64,000 nt of DNA from Semisulcospira habei (lineage: Eukaryota; Mollusca; Gastropoda; Semisulcospiridae), in the NCBI GenBank assembly GCA_036245525.1, contig BTPG01000005.1, positions 120,488,417-120,552,416 on the forward strand, given 5' to 3'. Below the pieces are notes generated by a model. It ran no database searches and was not told the DNA's origin. It worked only from the letters and a program-made list of their open reading frames with translations. The translations under genes were made by a program, and so were the position numbers. Shown here one piece after another: positions 32,239 to 41,387 of the stretch; within the stretch, counting starts at the first letter, position 1; each line of letters opens with the position of its first letter.

Positions 32239-33465
32239 ATGGAATTTAAATCACCAACCATTACCACTACAAACGCATTTCAATTTAACGTGGATGCCAA
32301 ATATAATGTTGCACCTACTTATGAACAGAAAATAATTCAGTTAAATCAGCTTGATATTGCTGTGTCTGAACAAGATCTATTCCAAGTCAAAGTACCCAAC
32401 CCTTTTGATCATTACCTAAACCCTCCAATAACAGACGATGCTACAGCAAGAAAGTGGTCTTCAAGTCCACTACAGATGTTTCAAAACCAACTTAACTTTG
32501 CTATACTGTGTTCTACTACAGGCTGTGGTGTTTCATTTACAGACCATTTGAATCACTCAAACAAACTGATTAGGTCTGTGTATCGTTTCCATGTTTATTA
32601 CCAGCTTAGACGTATACTGTCAGAACTGCATACACCACTACCAACTGAATCCAGTTTCAACAGGTTTAACAACCCCATGGATATGAAAGCATTTGAACGC
32701 ATCTGTAATGAATTTAACATAAGCACTAAGTATGACTTCACACAAAAACTTGATGATCACCACGGCATTGGTACATTATATTATGCTTTGAGTCACAGAC
32801 AATACCCTCAAGATTACTGGCCTCCCTACACTTCATTCTCATCTAAATCTGAAGTCTGGTTAGGATCAATAGAGCAGAAACAGTCTAATGCGTGGACCAC
32901 ATTTATTTTAGATAAATCTGACGGGTTTACTCAAGCGGGAGTCGAGCGCATCAATGAGTCTATCAGAACATATGTCTGGTGTATACTAGGTGCACAATCA
33001 TTAACAAAATCTAATATTCTGAATGGAAGTGGAATTTTTGAATCTCAAAAACAGTTTCTCGCTAATCTTGAAGATTCAGTAAATTCATCAGTTGATCTCC
33101 CATCAAGCATACAACGTTACCAAGATGTACTCAGATATGCCAGATCAAAAGTTGACTTTGTAGTTGGCACTGGGTTATACATGTTACCATCTGACCTTCA
33201 ACTCCAAATGGGTACAATAACAAATTATAATAATGAAATCATTGTTGCTGGGAGTGATCAAAAACTAGGTCTCAATAAATCTGTAAATTTAGGAGGAACA
33301 ACTGTGCACGTACAGTTGAAAAAAACATTACAAGTGATTACTTCCCTTGCTCCAACAGCTATACAACCAGTACAGTCAACCCCTGACACACATGAATCCG
33401 AGAGAACTGCATTGGTAATTGGCCTTACTGGAGTAGGAATATTACTTCTTTACCTGTTTCATTAA
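32239..33465 (+). CDS. Polinton structural-type protein with C-terminal anchor, 408 aa
   Basis: Not assigned to a characterised family with confidence. Mostly soluble and Gln/Asn/Ser-rich with aromatic clusters (FNRFNNPMDM, YALSHRQYPQDYWPPY, LGAQSLTKSNILNGSG). A single C-terminal membrane segment is LVIGLTGVGILLLYLF. Tail-anchored proteins of about this size recur next to capsid genes in Polintons as I recall them, so a virion or membrane role is likely (inference). It overlaps the convergent 358-aa gene by 24 nt at the 3' end. ATG context AAAAAAGGATGG. Confidence 0.65.
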   Translation: MEFKSPTITTTNAFQFNVDAKYNVAPTYEQKIIQLNQLDIAVSEQDLFQVKVPNPFDHYLNPPITDDATARKWSSSPLQMFQNQLNFAILCSTTGCGVSFTDHLNHSNKLIRSVYRFHVYYQLRRILSELHTPLPTESSFNRFNNPMDMKAFERICNEFNISTKYDFTQKLDDHHGIGTLYYALSHRQYPQDYWPPYTSFSSKSEVWLGSIEQKQSNAWTTFILDKSDGFTQAGVERINESIRTYVWCILGAQSLTKSNILNGSGIFESQKQFLANLEDSVNSSVDLPSSIQRYQDVLRYARSKVDFVVGTGLYMLPSDLQLQMGTITNYNNEIIVAGSDQKLGLNKSVNLGGTTVHVQLKKTLQVITSLAPTAIQPVQSTPDTHESERTALVIGLTGVGILLLYLFH

Positions 33466-34518
33466 ATAACCTATCATTAACCCTCCTACTGTCACCAAAA
33501 AGATCCAAACATGCTCCGCCATAAACCCTACTGCCTTTGCCGCTGTACTAATCAACCAATTGACAACCGTGCCTAAAATGCCAGGTAACGAGTCTACTGC
33601 TTTCAGAGCCAATTTCTTAAGCAAGTCTGATATGTGTGACAACTGCTTTTTTACCCATGACTGTAAATCTTTTGGATCTGTGGGGACTGGGGTTGGTGGT
33701 GCTGGAGGTGGAGAACCACCACCCGTTACAGCCAACACAACTGTACTGATAATAAACCCCAGAGCTGTAATTAAACTGGCAATTGTGATACCCTGTTCTC
33801 TGAAAAGTGTTTTAAGTCTCTCAGCCAGAGTAGTGTCTTCGTGAAGTATTTTCTGAATAGTTTCTCTTATTCTGTTGACCTGTGTTTTCAGTTTTTCCCT
33901 CCCGATACTAATCGCTTCTAACCTTCCTGATCTTTCTATCTGCAAATCATTTAATCTGTGTTGGATTCTTTCTTTCATTTCTGTGTCAAGATTCCCATTG
34001 TCTGCGGTAGCCAGTTTCTCCTTTTCACGTTCAATGTGTTTATCAAGTTCTCCCAGTTTGGCAAGATTATTAACCATCTCACCTCTTATTGTCTGCAGTG
34101 ATTTATCTAACCCTATAATCTCCCGCATTGACAAAGGTGGATCTTCTATTGTTTTCATAGCATCATTTATTTGTCCTTCAGTAAATGAGGTTTCTTGTAT
34201 CACTGTGTTTGCTATTTCTGGTAGGCTTGTTACTGGTGCCATTTCAATTTCTTGCCCTGTTGGTAACTTTGTTTGCGTGTCTTGAAGCACACTAACCAGT
34301 CTTGGCGTGATAGGAGACCCACCAATACCAAGTTGACGCAAGGCACTAACACCACCTTCATTTTTTATTGTACTTAAAGCCCTAAACCTACTAGGGTCTT
34401 TTTTGTTAGTCAATAGTACTTTTCCTTTGTCAACAGTATTTAAATATAAATGACCCTTGCCATCAAGTTCAAACTGGTTAGGGTCTATGTTGTCTGGGCG
34501 GATTACCAACATGATCAT
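33442..34518 (-). CDS. Conserved Polinton multi-membrane protein with coiled coil, 358 aa
   Basis: The N-terminal region has FELDGKGHLYLNT and FRALSTIKNEGGVSALRQLG. A long coiled coil follows (about residues 120-240, e.g. LDKHIEREKEKLATADNG). Then comes a membrane segment ITIASLITALGFIISTVVLA, a Pro-rich loop (GGGSPPPAPPTPVPT) and C-terminal amphipathic/membrane helices (PGILGTVVNWLIS, VWIFLVTVGGLMIGYLM). I recall this architecture as a standard Polinton gene; possible roles are membrane remodelling or genome delivery, unproven. It is preceded by the 62-aa gene with 41 nt of overlap. Confidence 0.75.
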   Translation of the reverse strand: MIMLVIRPDNIDPNQFELDGKGHLYLNTVDKGKVLLTNKKDPSRFRALSTIKNEGGVSALRQLGIGGSPITPRLVSVLQDTQTKLPTGQEIEMAPVTSLPEIANTVIQETSFTEGQINDAMKTIEDPPLSMREIIGLDKSLQTIRGEMVNNLAKLGELDKHIEREKEKLATADNGNLDTEMKERIQHRLNDLQIERSGRLEAISIGREKLKTQVNRIRETIQKILHEDTTLAERLKTLFREQGITIASLITALGFIISTVVLAVTGGGSPPPAPPTPVPTDPKDLQSWVKKQLSHISDLLKKLALKAVDSLPGILGTVVNWLISTAAKAVGFMAEHVWIFLVTVGGLMIGYLMKQVKK

Positions 34519-34666
34519 AAAATGAGTTCACTTTGGTTTCTAAAAGTTCATGACGTAAACTGTAAATATTTCTTGTACCAGTCATATCTGCCATATCTGT
34601 TGTATTACCAAAATCATACATGTCATCCATTTCAAAATCTTCATGATTAAATCCTCCCGCGGCCAT
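34478..34666 (-). CDS. Small acidic protein, 62 aa
   Basis: Starts MAAGGFNHEDFEMDDMYDFG, is acidic and aromatic at the N-terminus and has no membrane segment. The ATG at 34666 follows TTAATAAAAACA. It overlaps the 358-aa gene by 41 nt in another frame and diverges from the major capsid gene, with 41 bp between their starts. Function unknown; small acidic proteins at this place may be capsid-maturation or core proteins, which is speculation. Confidence 0.55.
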   Translation of the reverse strand: MAAGGFNHEDFEMDDMYDFGNTTDMADMTGTRNIYSLRHELLETKVNSFYDHVGNPPRQHRP

Positions 34667-34707
34667 TGTTTTTATTAATTTAATTTTTTTTATTGTGCAT
34701 AATAAAA

Positions 34708-35991
34708 ATGACACAGTCCTACGGATCAAAGTTAGACCCACACAGAAAACTACGTGAACCTTTCGGTGTTAAAGCAGTTAGACAATCGATTGTCATCACA
34801 AACAATCCTAGTACTATAGACCAAAACCAGACTCTTACTGTCAAGTTTCCAAACCTAGGCCCCAGTGACGTTATTGTTCCTGGTACTGCTCGCCTTGCTT
34901 TTAATATTGAACTTTCATCGGACGCAGATGACAAAAGAACACTAGTTAACAATCTAGGTAGAGCAATTATTAAGAATATTAAAGTTAAACTTGAAGGACA
35001 GGAAGTGTTTAGTCTTGACGATGCTGATGTGTTCTACTGCTACACGGATTTGTGGCTTACAAGAGAAGAACGAGAAGATCGTATTTACCAAGGTATACAG
35101 TCTGATAATGTTGGTAAACTTCGAATAAATGCATCAGATAAAACAACCACAGAAGCAAAGGACGTTATTGTGGCCGAAACATATGGAAATAGGTTTTGCA
35201 TTCCACTCGAATTTGAAATCCTAACAGGACATTCGCCTTATTACCAAGGGGCACTAAATGACCGCCTGAGTTTCGAACTAACCTTCAATGATTACTCCAA
35301 AGTTATCAAATCAACGGATCTCAATGCATCATATAAGATCTCTAACATTTCCTTGGAATATGAGATTGTCACGCATACTGAACTAGCCAGACTCATACAA
35401 AATCAGTACCAGTCAAGACTTCCAATTTATTATGATCGAGTGATTAGACACAGTTTATTACCCAAAGACAAGAGCGACCAAATTTGGTGTATAAACCTAA
35501 ACACGCCTGCTAGGTCACTAAAAGGCGTTCTTATGTTATTTGTTGAACCAAAAAGTCCTTACCAAGGAGATTCAGAAAAATTCTATAATCCGAAAATTAC
35601 ACATTTATCCTGCACAATCGAAGGCCGACCTAATCAAATTTTTGCGTCTGGAATGATGGGATATCAGCACTATGATGAGATCACAAAGTATTTTGCTGGG
35701 GGAAGACTTAGAGAAAAATCAGCAAATATTGCGTGCAAAGATCTGCATCTGTATGACGTAAGAATCGGTGAATACCTGACAGACAAGTACGCACTGTGGC
35801 TAGATCTGCGTTCTACGGAGGACAATTTCCTTCATGGTTCTGGCCGTATTATCGAAAACGGTAGTGACGGAATCTCAATTCAAATACAGAAAAAAACAGA
35901 AAAATCTGAAGCAATCAATATATATTTGTATCTGATTTATGATGCGCAACTAAACATCTCTGAGAGCAGGCTAAGTAGTCACATATATTAA
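34708..35991 (+). CDS. MCP: Major capsid protein (double jelly-roll, hexon-like)
   Basis: 427 residues. Recognised as the Polinton/adintovirus major capsid protein from the N-terminal part (VRQSIVITNNPSTIDQNQTL, FPNLGPSDVIVPGTARLAF), the NLGRAIIKNIKVKLEGQEVF strand pair, LTGHSPYYQGALNDRLSFEL, and the second barrel with KITHLSCTIEGRPNQIF and a C-terminal INIYLYLIYDAQLNI. The family forms trimeric capsomers with two jelly-roll folds. Length is normal and no stop or shift is seen. I use the ATG at 34708 in CATAATAAAAATG, matching the minor capsid leader, rather than any upstream alternative. Confidence 0.9.
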   Translation: MTQSYGSKLDPHRKLREPFGVKAVRQSIVITNNPSTIDQNQTLTVKFPNLGPSDVIVPGTARLAFNIELSSDADDKRTLVNNLGRAIIKNIKVKLEGQEVFSLDDADVFYCYTDLWLTREEREDRIYQGIQSDNVGKLRINASDKTTTEAKDVIVAETYGNRFCIPLEFEILTGHSPYYQGALNDRLSFELTFNDYSKVIKSTDLNASYKISNISLEYEIVTHTELARLIQNQYQSRLPIYYDRVIRHSLLPKDKSDQIWCINLNTPARSLKGVLMLFVEPKSPYQGDSEKFYNPKITHLSCTIEGRPNQIFASGMMGYQHYDEITKYFAGGRLREKSANIACKDLHLYDVRIGEYLTDKYALWLDLRSTEDNFLHGSGRIIENGSDGISIQIQKKTEKSEAINIYLYLIYDAQLNISESRLSSHIY

Positions 35992-35999
35992 AAGTATTC

Positions 36000-36620
36000 A
36001 CTTACCTTTTCAGGGTTGTTTCGGCTTAGTTTAGCCTCGTCAGAAAGGTTTAAAACCTTTGACAACCCATTTTTGGATGAACAATTTCCGTGGTCTTCTA
36101 ACTGCGCCAAACCACAAAATCCAAACGTGTTAGCTCTCAGGTGTAATTTGTGTTTTGTTTGTTTTGTTGGGTTGTCGGCGCATCCTAGAGAAAAAACACA
36201 TGTTAGAAAGAAACACATACACACAGCACTCCCGGGGCTAAGTCACAAAAAACTTATACCGTGTGTATGTGTTTCCCAACACATGTTCCGCTGTCAGTGC
36301 ATCCTAGAGAAAAAACACATGTTAGAAAGAAACACATACACACAGCACTCCCGGGGCTAAGTCACAAAAAACTTATACCGTGTGTATGTGTTTCCCAACA
36401 CATGTTCCGCTGTCAGTGCATCCTAGAGAAAAAACACATGTTAGAAAGAAACACATACACACAGCACTCCCGGGGCTAAGTCACAAAAAACTTATACCGT
36501 GTGTATGTGTTTCCCAACACATGACTGCTATGGCAAAGAAGTACAATGTATCAAATTTGCTTGCACGTTCATAACCCTGAGAGCCAGTGTATTAGCTTAC
36601 ATCACGGTCTTCACTAAGCG
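36000..36620. repeat. Spacer with 119-bp tandem repeat, about 3 copies
   Basis: From about 36180 to 36525 a 119-bp unit recurs (GTGTATGTGTTTCCCAACAC at about 36261, 36380 and 36499). Each unit contains AACACATGTTAGAAAG and, further on, complementary AACACATGT/GTGTATGTGTT parts that could pair. The first copy is diverged at its 5' edge. Just upstream, AAAGGTTTAAAACCTTTG is a short palindrome (about 36045). ORFs here repeat with the unit and look non-coding. It follows the 3' end of the capsid gene. Confidence 0.85.
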
Positions 36621-36629
36621 GTTTAACAC

Positions 36630-37089
36630 TCACTTTTTCTCATTGCTTCCACTTTGTTTTTGCATTTTTATTCTCATTTCCTTCATAGATGCAGCTAGGA
36701 TTGAAAACGTGGAATCATTTTCTAATTCTGTTATTTTTTTTTTGAGATCTTTTGCTTTTTGTTCATTCAGTTGTATATCTCTCTCTTTCAATCTGATCCT
36801 TTGATTACATCGACTTTTATCTTTTTCAGTTTTTTTTTTTTTTTTCTTTTAGTCTGCCATACTCTATCATCTCATTGTTATACTCCTCCTTATTACCTCC
36901 ATCTTCGTACATAACCAAAAACATTGTAGACTTCTCAGTCGCATTTTCAATATCATGTAAATCCTTTTCTAAATCCTGTGCTTTATCCTTCAGTAGTTGC
37001 AATGATTGTTTGAAAAGACTGTCTTTTCTTTCACAAGTGTTAAACCGCTTTTTGAAAAGACCTAATCGCATGATACTGTTTTGTGCCAT
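36630..37089 (-). pseudogene. Coiled-coil protein gene with a 16-nt A-run frameshift
   Basis: From the ATG at 37089 (MAQNSIMRLGLFKKRFNTC) the first 87 codons form a Lys/Glu/Leu coiled coil. The frame then enters a run of 16 A on the coding strand (36830-36845) and stops. In the next frame a coiled coil continues for about 65 codons to a stop at 36630, ending in GSNEKK. The two halves together would be about 152 residues. Polymerase or ribosome slippage, an assembly length error, or true inactivation are all possible. Function unknown. Confidence 0.55.
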
Positions 37090-37269
37090 GGTTTTGCCGG
37101 TGCCTTGTTAGGAGTTGGGTTTTATCTTGAAAGCCCTAGGTACCGATTGGATAAAATATTTTAAGCCAATAAAAATAAGCTAATGTAAGAGTTGGTAAAT
37201 CACGCGACAGAGTAATGATAACTAAGCAAATGCTTGAGCATATATATTGTTCAGCTTGAGCATAAAGAA

Positions 37270-37863
37270 CCCGATTTTCTCCTCGAGTGATCTAAAACAC
37301 TTGTAAAACATGGTGGGGTGTATACTAAATTGAATAATTGAGGTCTCTCCCGGGATTAAAGTTGTGGGTTTCAATTTAAAGGCATCACGCGACAGGGTAA
37401 TAAATAACTGTATGAAAGGCTGATTGTCACCCGCTGGAGCGAAAACAGGAAACCGTTTCACAACCAATTTTCAAGCCCAACTTTCTGGTTATTAAAGAGA
37501 TGCAATCTTGTAAACTCACATGACTACACAACAGCTGTCTCTACCTACAGGTTATGGCGGCAATAACTGCACGCAACAGGGATTTGGTTTCATCACGCGA
37601 CAGTCTTGAACACAAAGGCCGATTGTTCAACAGCGCAATGTCCGTGTGCGTCGCAGCAGTTACGATGTGTGAAGTGAAAACTTTTCACAGATAAATTTTC
37701 CTCCACACAATTTTTCACGTAGGACGTTTCATTTACGAAATAACCTATATTAGAGATTTGTTCTATATTTTTGGTTTGCCCCAGAGTAAGAAAAATGACA
37801 TAGTGGTTTAGTGACATACATTGAAGCGTTGACACAAAAAGGAATGCTAATTTGTTTTGTGTG

Positions 37864-37938
<75 letters not shown>

Positions 37939-38256
37939 TATTTGGACACAGAAGACTATTGTTTACAATGGTGGTATGAACAGGAAGTAGACACTATTTC
38001 TCAGGAAGGCCAACTCTGACAGCATTGAGTGGTGGGGTGTGGGGGTGTGTGTGTGTGTGGGGGTGGGTGGGTGGTGTGTATTTCTCGGGAAGATATTTTA
38101 ACTAGCCTTTTGTTTCCAAGGGGTTGGGGGACCTGACTGGGCAGATAAATCTGTTAAATGAATTTGGTCAAGTGCGTTTGTTTATTTACGGAAAGGATTA
38201 AATAAATCAATTGTTTCTTAAATGGGTGGGGTTGTATTCTCCTATATACTCTCTCT
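37270..38256 (-). repeat. Polinton right terminal inverted repeat
   Basis: Inverted partner of 18121-19096. Carries CATCACGCGACAG at 37383-37395 and 37591-37603, with a further ATCACGCGACAG just inside at 37199-37210. The (AG)n run here differs in length from the (CT)n run in the left arm. Confidence 0.93.
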
Positions 38257-38659
38257 AAGGTGAACGGAGGCCCATGACGCCGATTTCACCGCCCGATTCT
38301 TGAAACTAGGGCTCCTTGCGTCCCACAATGCCGGGTGAGCTTGGTACAGATCAATCAGTCTGTCAGTGTAATCGTCGGACAAATCCGACAATGGTCCAGT
38401 TTTCCGTGGTGCTTTGCTGGCTGCCATTTTTATGTGCATGGTCGTCACGTGATCTTTTGTTTAACGTTGATTGGTTCAAGCAGCAGTGTTTTCCGAAACA
38501 GTTTCGAGAATTTAGGATCGGCTGTAAATTCTGGAAACAGTAGGAAACTGTTTTCAAAAACAGCTTTGTGTGCCATGTCACACGGCGTGTTTTCAAAACA
38601 GCTGTGTTTTTGTTTTTGAAAGCTGTTTTCAGCTCCCGTCTGACATGGCCTTTAAGATT

Positions 38660-39379
38660 TAGGTTGCAAGCACTGAAATGTCTCATCAACTACTTTTCTG
38701 CCAAGTTTGATTGAAAAATTATGGAAATTGATGGTGAAAAAATAACATTATATCAAAAAGTAGACATTTCTCGACCCATACAATACAATACAATAATACT
38801 TTATTATCCCCGAGGGGAAATTTTGGCGCAGCGGTATACACAAAGAAACAAGAATAAAAGTTACATGTTCACATCATCCGCAACACCCTTCCCCCCATAC
38901 CCTTTTACATACATACAAACAACCTAACTCACTAGTATACATAATAAATAGGCTAAGACTAAAGTAATTACATGTGTAAAGTCATGGAAGGTTTCACAAC
39001 AACATAAACTGATAACTAAAAAAAATATACTATACATAAAACTAAACCCACGCACACACACAAGCATGCACACACACACATGGTAAATGCAGGCAGGGAG
39101 GTCTCATCGTTTAGCAGTTTGATGGACATTTAACCCATGATATATCAGTATGCATAGGGCCATAGGAAGGATCGCTATTTTACAAAATATACACAGGCAA
39201 CTGTTGGTTATGATGAAGCATTAATACAAACCCTGAAGAAGTCGCCAAATACATAATTATGTTTACAAACCAAGTTTGGCTTTGAATTGGAAAAAAAAGA
39301 AACGTGACTTTCATGTTCATTCAAATGTCTAGCTACAAGGTATCCCTGTGCCACATTTGCCAAGTCTATGGCTTGAATA
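38660..39379. other. Repeat remnants, no gene seen
   Basis: Contains a reversed retroposon 3'-end-like block (38775-38830, AATACTTTATTATCCCCGAGG) with a CA-rich stretch near 39050, and GGTTATGATGAAGCATTAATACAAACCCTGAAG (about 39206-39238), which matches the flanks of the LINE insertion at 43540. No coding sequence recognised. Confidence 0.5.
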
Positions 39380-39394
39380 GTCCCTGAGAAAATG

Positions 39395-39783
39395 ATTGAT
39401 TGATTGATTGTACATTGCTTAACGTCCCGACAGCAACAAGGCTTTCTCAGGACGTGCCTGCACTGCATGTGAAAAAAAAAAAAAGGAACAGAACATTGAA
39501 TGTATGTCGCCAGCCGGTCAGATACATTAAATAAACCTAACACATGGGGCCTAAATAAAGCTAAGACCATTTAGCAACACACATCCAATATCAAGAGCTA
39601 CAGGCAGTGCAGACAGTAGGGAGAGTTTTAAAAAGGCAAATACAGGTGAATGGACAAAGGGTAGACAGAAACACATGCCCCAGAATAGAGAGAAAAACCC
39701 ACCCTGTGGGGCTGACCAAGGTGACCCTGGGAACTAAAAAATACCTAACCCCACCCAAGTCCCCCAGGGCAGACCCGGGTGGG
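39395..39783 (-). mobile_element. SINE-like retroposon with (AATC)n tail
   Basis: 389 bp flanked by the 15-bp direct repeat GTCCCTGAGAAAATG (39380-39394 and 39784-39798). On the minus strand it ends in GACGTTAAGCAATGTACAATC repeats, similar to the tail of the element at 4989-5208. The host sequence on both sides belongs to the dispersed repeat family (CCTGAGAAAATGCCAACATT). Confidence 0.75.
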
Positions 39784-39896
39784 GTCCCTGAGAAAATGCC
39801 AACATTACAATTTACCACAGACAGATGAGACAATGGATGAACCATTACATAACTCTATGTGTCACCTTTAGTTTTACTGCTGTAATCGTATATTAT

Positions 39897-40090
39897 TGGT
39901 AGAAATTGTAACCTACAATCAGTGTGGTGCAGTCTATGTAAACTGCATGGTGCAATTTCTACCCACCAAGTACACGAAAGAAAGTATCAGCGCTGTACCA
40001 CCTTAATCATATAGTGTGGGTAGAAATCGCACCACACAACTGATGTGGCACAGTCTATGTAAATTGTGCGGTATCATTTATACTTACAAC
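39897..40090. repeat. Two related hairpins sharing CAGTCTATGTAAA
   Basis: About 39897-39968 and 40017-40090. Each has GGTAGAAAT on one side and its near-complement on the other, around a centre with CAGTCTATGTAAA. They lie in the same orientation about 120 bp apart. Confidence 0.6.
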
Positions 40091-40134
40091 ATATGGACAA
40101 GGGACGTAAATTTACACCTTTTTGACTCAAGTGC

Positions 40135-41145
40135 GACAGCAAAGGTGAGTCTATGTAATAGGCTATCGTTGTCAGTCTGTGGTGAACTTTAACGTTGGTA
40201 TTTTCTTGGAGACTATTTAAGCCTCCGACTTAAAATTTGGCCAAAGGGTACTTTGCAGCAAAATCTTTCTTAAAATAGCAATTTTAATGACCTCTCTCAA
40301 AGGTCAAGGTGACAAGGGGTCCAGAAAGGGGTAAACAATAGCCATATTTTGACACAAATTCTTTCTCCTCAAGTACTATTATCAACTTTAAACACAAACT
40401 TAGTACAGAGGTACCTGATGGTAAGACCTTTCTATACAATCATGTAATATGGATGACCCCTCGGAAAGTTCAAGGGCCACAGGTTGGCAAATGTGTGAAA
40501 AATGCCAGTTTTTGATACGATTGTAGTTTTCATCAGTCTTTTTGCCAACTGTTCAGTCAGATTTGACACAATGGTAGCTGAAGATAAGACCTTTCTATGC
40601 ATATGAATTCAGTGGTCCCCTCACAAAGGTCAAGGGGGTCCAAAAATAGGTAAAAAAATAGCCATATTACATTATTTTGACGAAAACTGTATTTTTCTCA
40701 AATACTATTTTCAACTTCAAACTCGGTACAGTACAGAGATACCTGATGGTAAGGCCTTAATTTCTATGCATACTGATTTTAATGACCCCTCAGACAGGTC
40801 AAGGGTCACAGGAGGTCTGCAAGTGTTTGAAAAATGCCAGTTTTTGTTAGAACTGTAGTGTTTATCAAAGTTTTTGCAAACTTTTCAGTCAAATTTGGCA
40901 TATATACGTAGCTGATGATAACACCTTTCTATGCATACTAATTTAGTCGACCCCTCACAAAGGTCAATGAAGGTCGACATTTGTGAAAAATGCATACATT
41001 TCAAGAAAACTTGGATTTTGCTGGTAAAAAAAAAAGCCAACCCTTTACTTATGCTTAGACACTTGCTCATTTCAGTGGCCTGTTGGAAAGGTCAAGGTAA
41101 CACTTATATGGATTGGTCACACGCTTGAGCCAAGGGCTTTACCTT
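40135..41145. repeat. Dispersed AGGTCAAGGGTCAC repeat, longest copy
   Basis: Opposite orientation to 5221-5900. At least four degenerate units of about 165-170 bp with GATAAGACCTTTCTATGCATA and CCCCTCACAAAGGTCAA blocks. The left part has CTTTAACGTTGGTATTTTCT, like the copy at 16050. No coding sequence. Confidence 0.65.
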
Positions 41146-41387
41146 TCTTGTTTATTCATGGCCTGCAGTGACATGAAACTCAAATTAATATCAACCATAT
41201 CAACTAAGCCTCAAATGGAAAGCAGGCTTGTTGTGACCCTCTCCTGATATTCCAAAGAATAGTAAAGAGATCTCACCAAGCCAATCAAGTACAGCATGCC
41301 AATATTAATTTGATCAATGACAGCCACAACCATAACATTTTACTTTTGAAGACATCACAGCGAGAGATGGTTTGGCCATGACATTTC

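Larger units (their letters stand above)
18121..38256. mobile_element. Polinton/Maverick element (adintovirus-like), 20.1 kb
   Basis: Flanked by a 6-bp direct repeat AAGGTG (18115-18120 and 38257-38262), the target duplication size expected of Polintons. Termini are AGAGAAAGTATATAGG (left) and, inverted, AGAGAGAGTATATAGG (right); the AG start is typical. The terminal inverted repeats are 18121-19096 and 37270-38256. Between them lie genes for packaging ATPase, protein-primed PolB, retrovirus-type integrase, double-jelly-roll capsid, probable minor capsid and a group of small membrane or coiled-coil proteins. About 3.1 kb of the length is a later insertion in the integrase. I found no adenain-like cysteine protease, which most Polintons carry. 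The split integrase and other frameshifts suggest this copy is defective. Confidence 0.93.
14513..38448 (-). pseudogene. Harbinger MADF-domain accessory gene, exon 1 split by Polinton
   Basis: PIF/Harbinger elements carry a second, MADF/Myb-like DNA-binding protein that works with the transposase. Exon 1 starts at 38448 (or the in-frame ATG at 38427), with LIDLYQAHPALWD and SPSFKNRAVKSASW. It is cut at 38257 by the Polinton and resumes at 18114-18081, ending at a GTGGGT donor. Exon 2 (17116-16929) has EEQLQAKIIAIRNQF and WIFFERLQFL, the second half of the MADF fold. Exon 3 (14854-14513) is acidic and then basic (GRRKRQACSKDE, DPLYLWAKNLASQM). Splice phases fit across all joints once the insertion and one copy of the 6-bp duplication are discounted, so the gene was probably intact before the Polinton arrived. 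It is broken now. Confidence 0.85.
11809..38650. mobile_element. PIF/Harbinger DNA transposon, interrupted by a Polinton
   Basis: Ends are GCCCATGTCAGACGGAG (left, 11809) and CTCCCGTCTGACATGGCC (right, 38650), inverted copies of each other. More inverted similarity (ACTGTTTTC and TGTCACACGG blocks) lies in roughly the outer 120-200 bp. Inside are the two genes typical of the superfamily: a DDE transposase (+) and a MADF-domain protein (-). Without the 20.1-kb Polinton the element would be about 6.7 kb. TAA is present next to the left end and 3 bp beyond the right end, close to the TWA target duplication of the superfamily, but the exact termini are uncertain. Confidence 0.8.

Noticed and set aside
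36261..36574. Overlapping ORFs in the 119-bp repeats
   Set aside because: They restate the repeat unit and end when it ends; no similarity to proteins.
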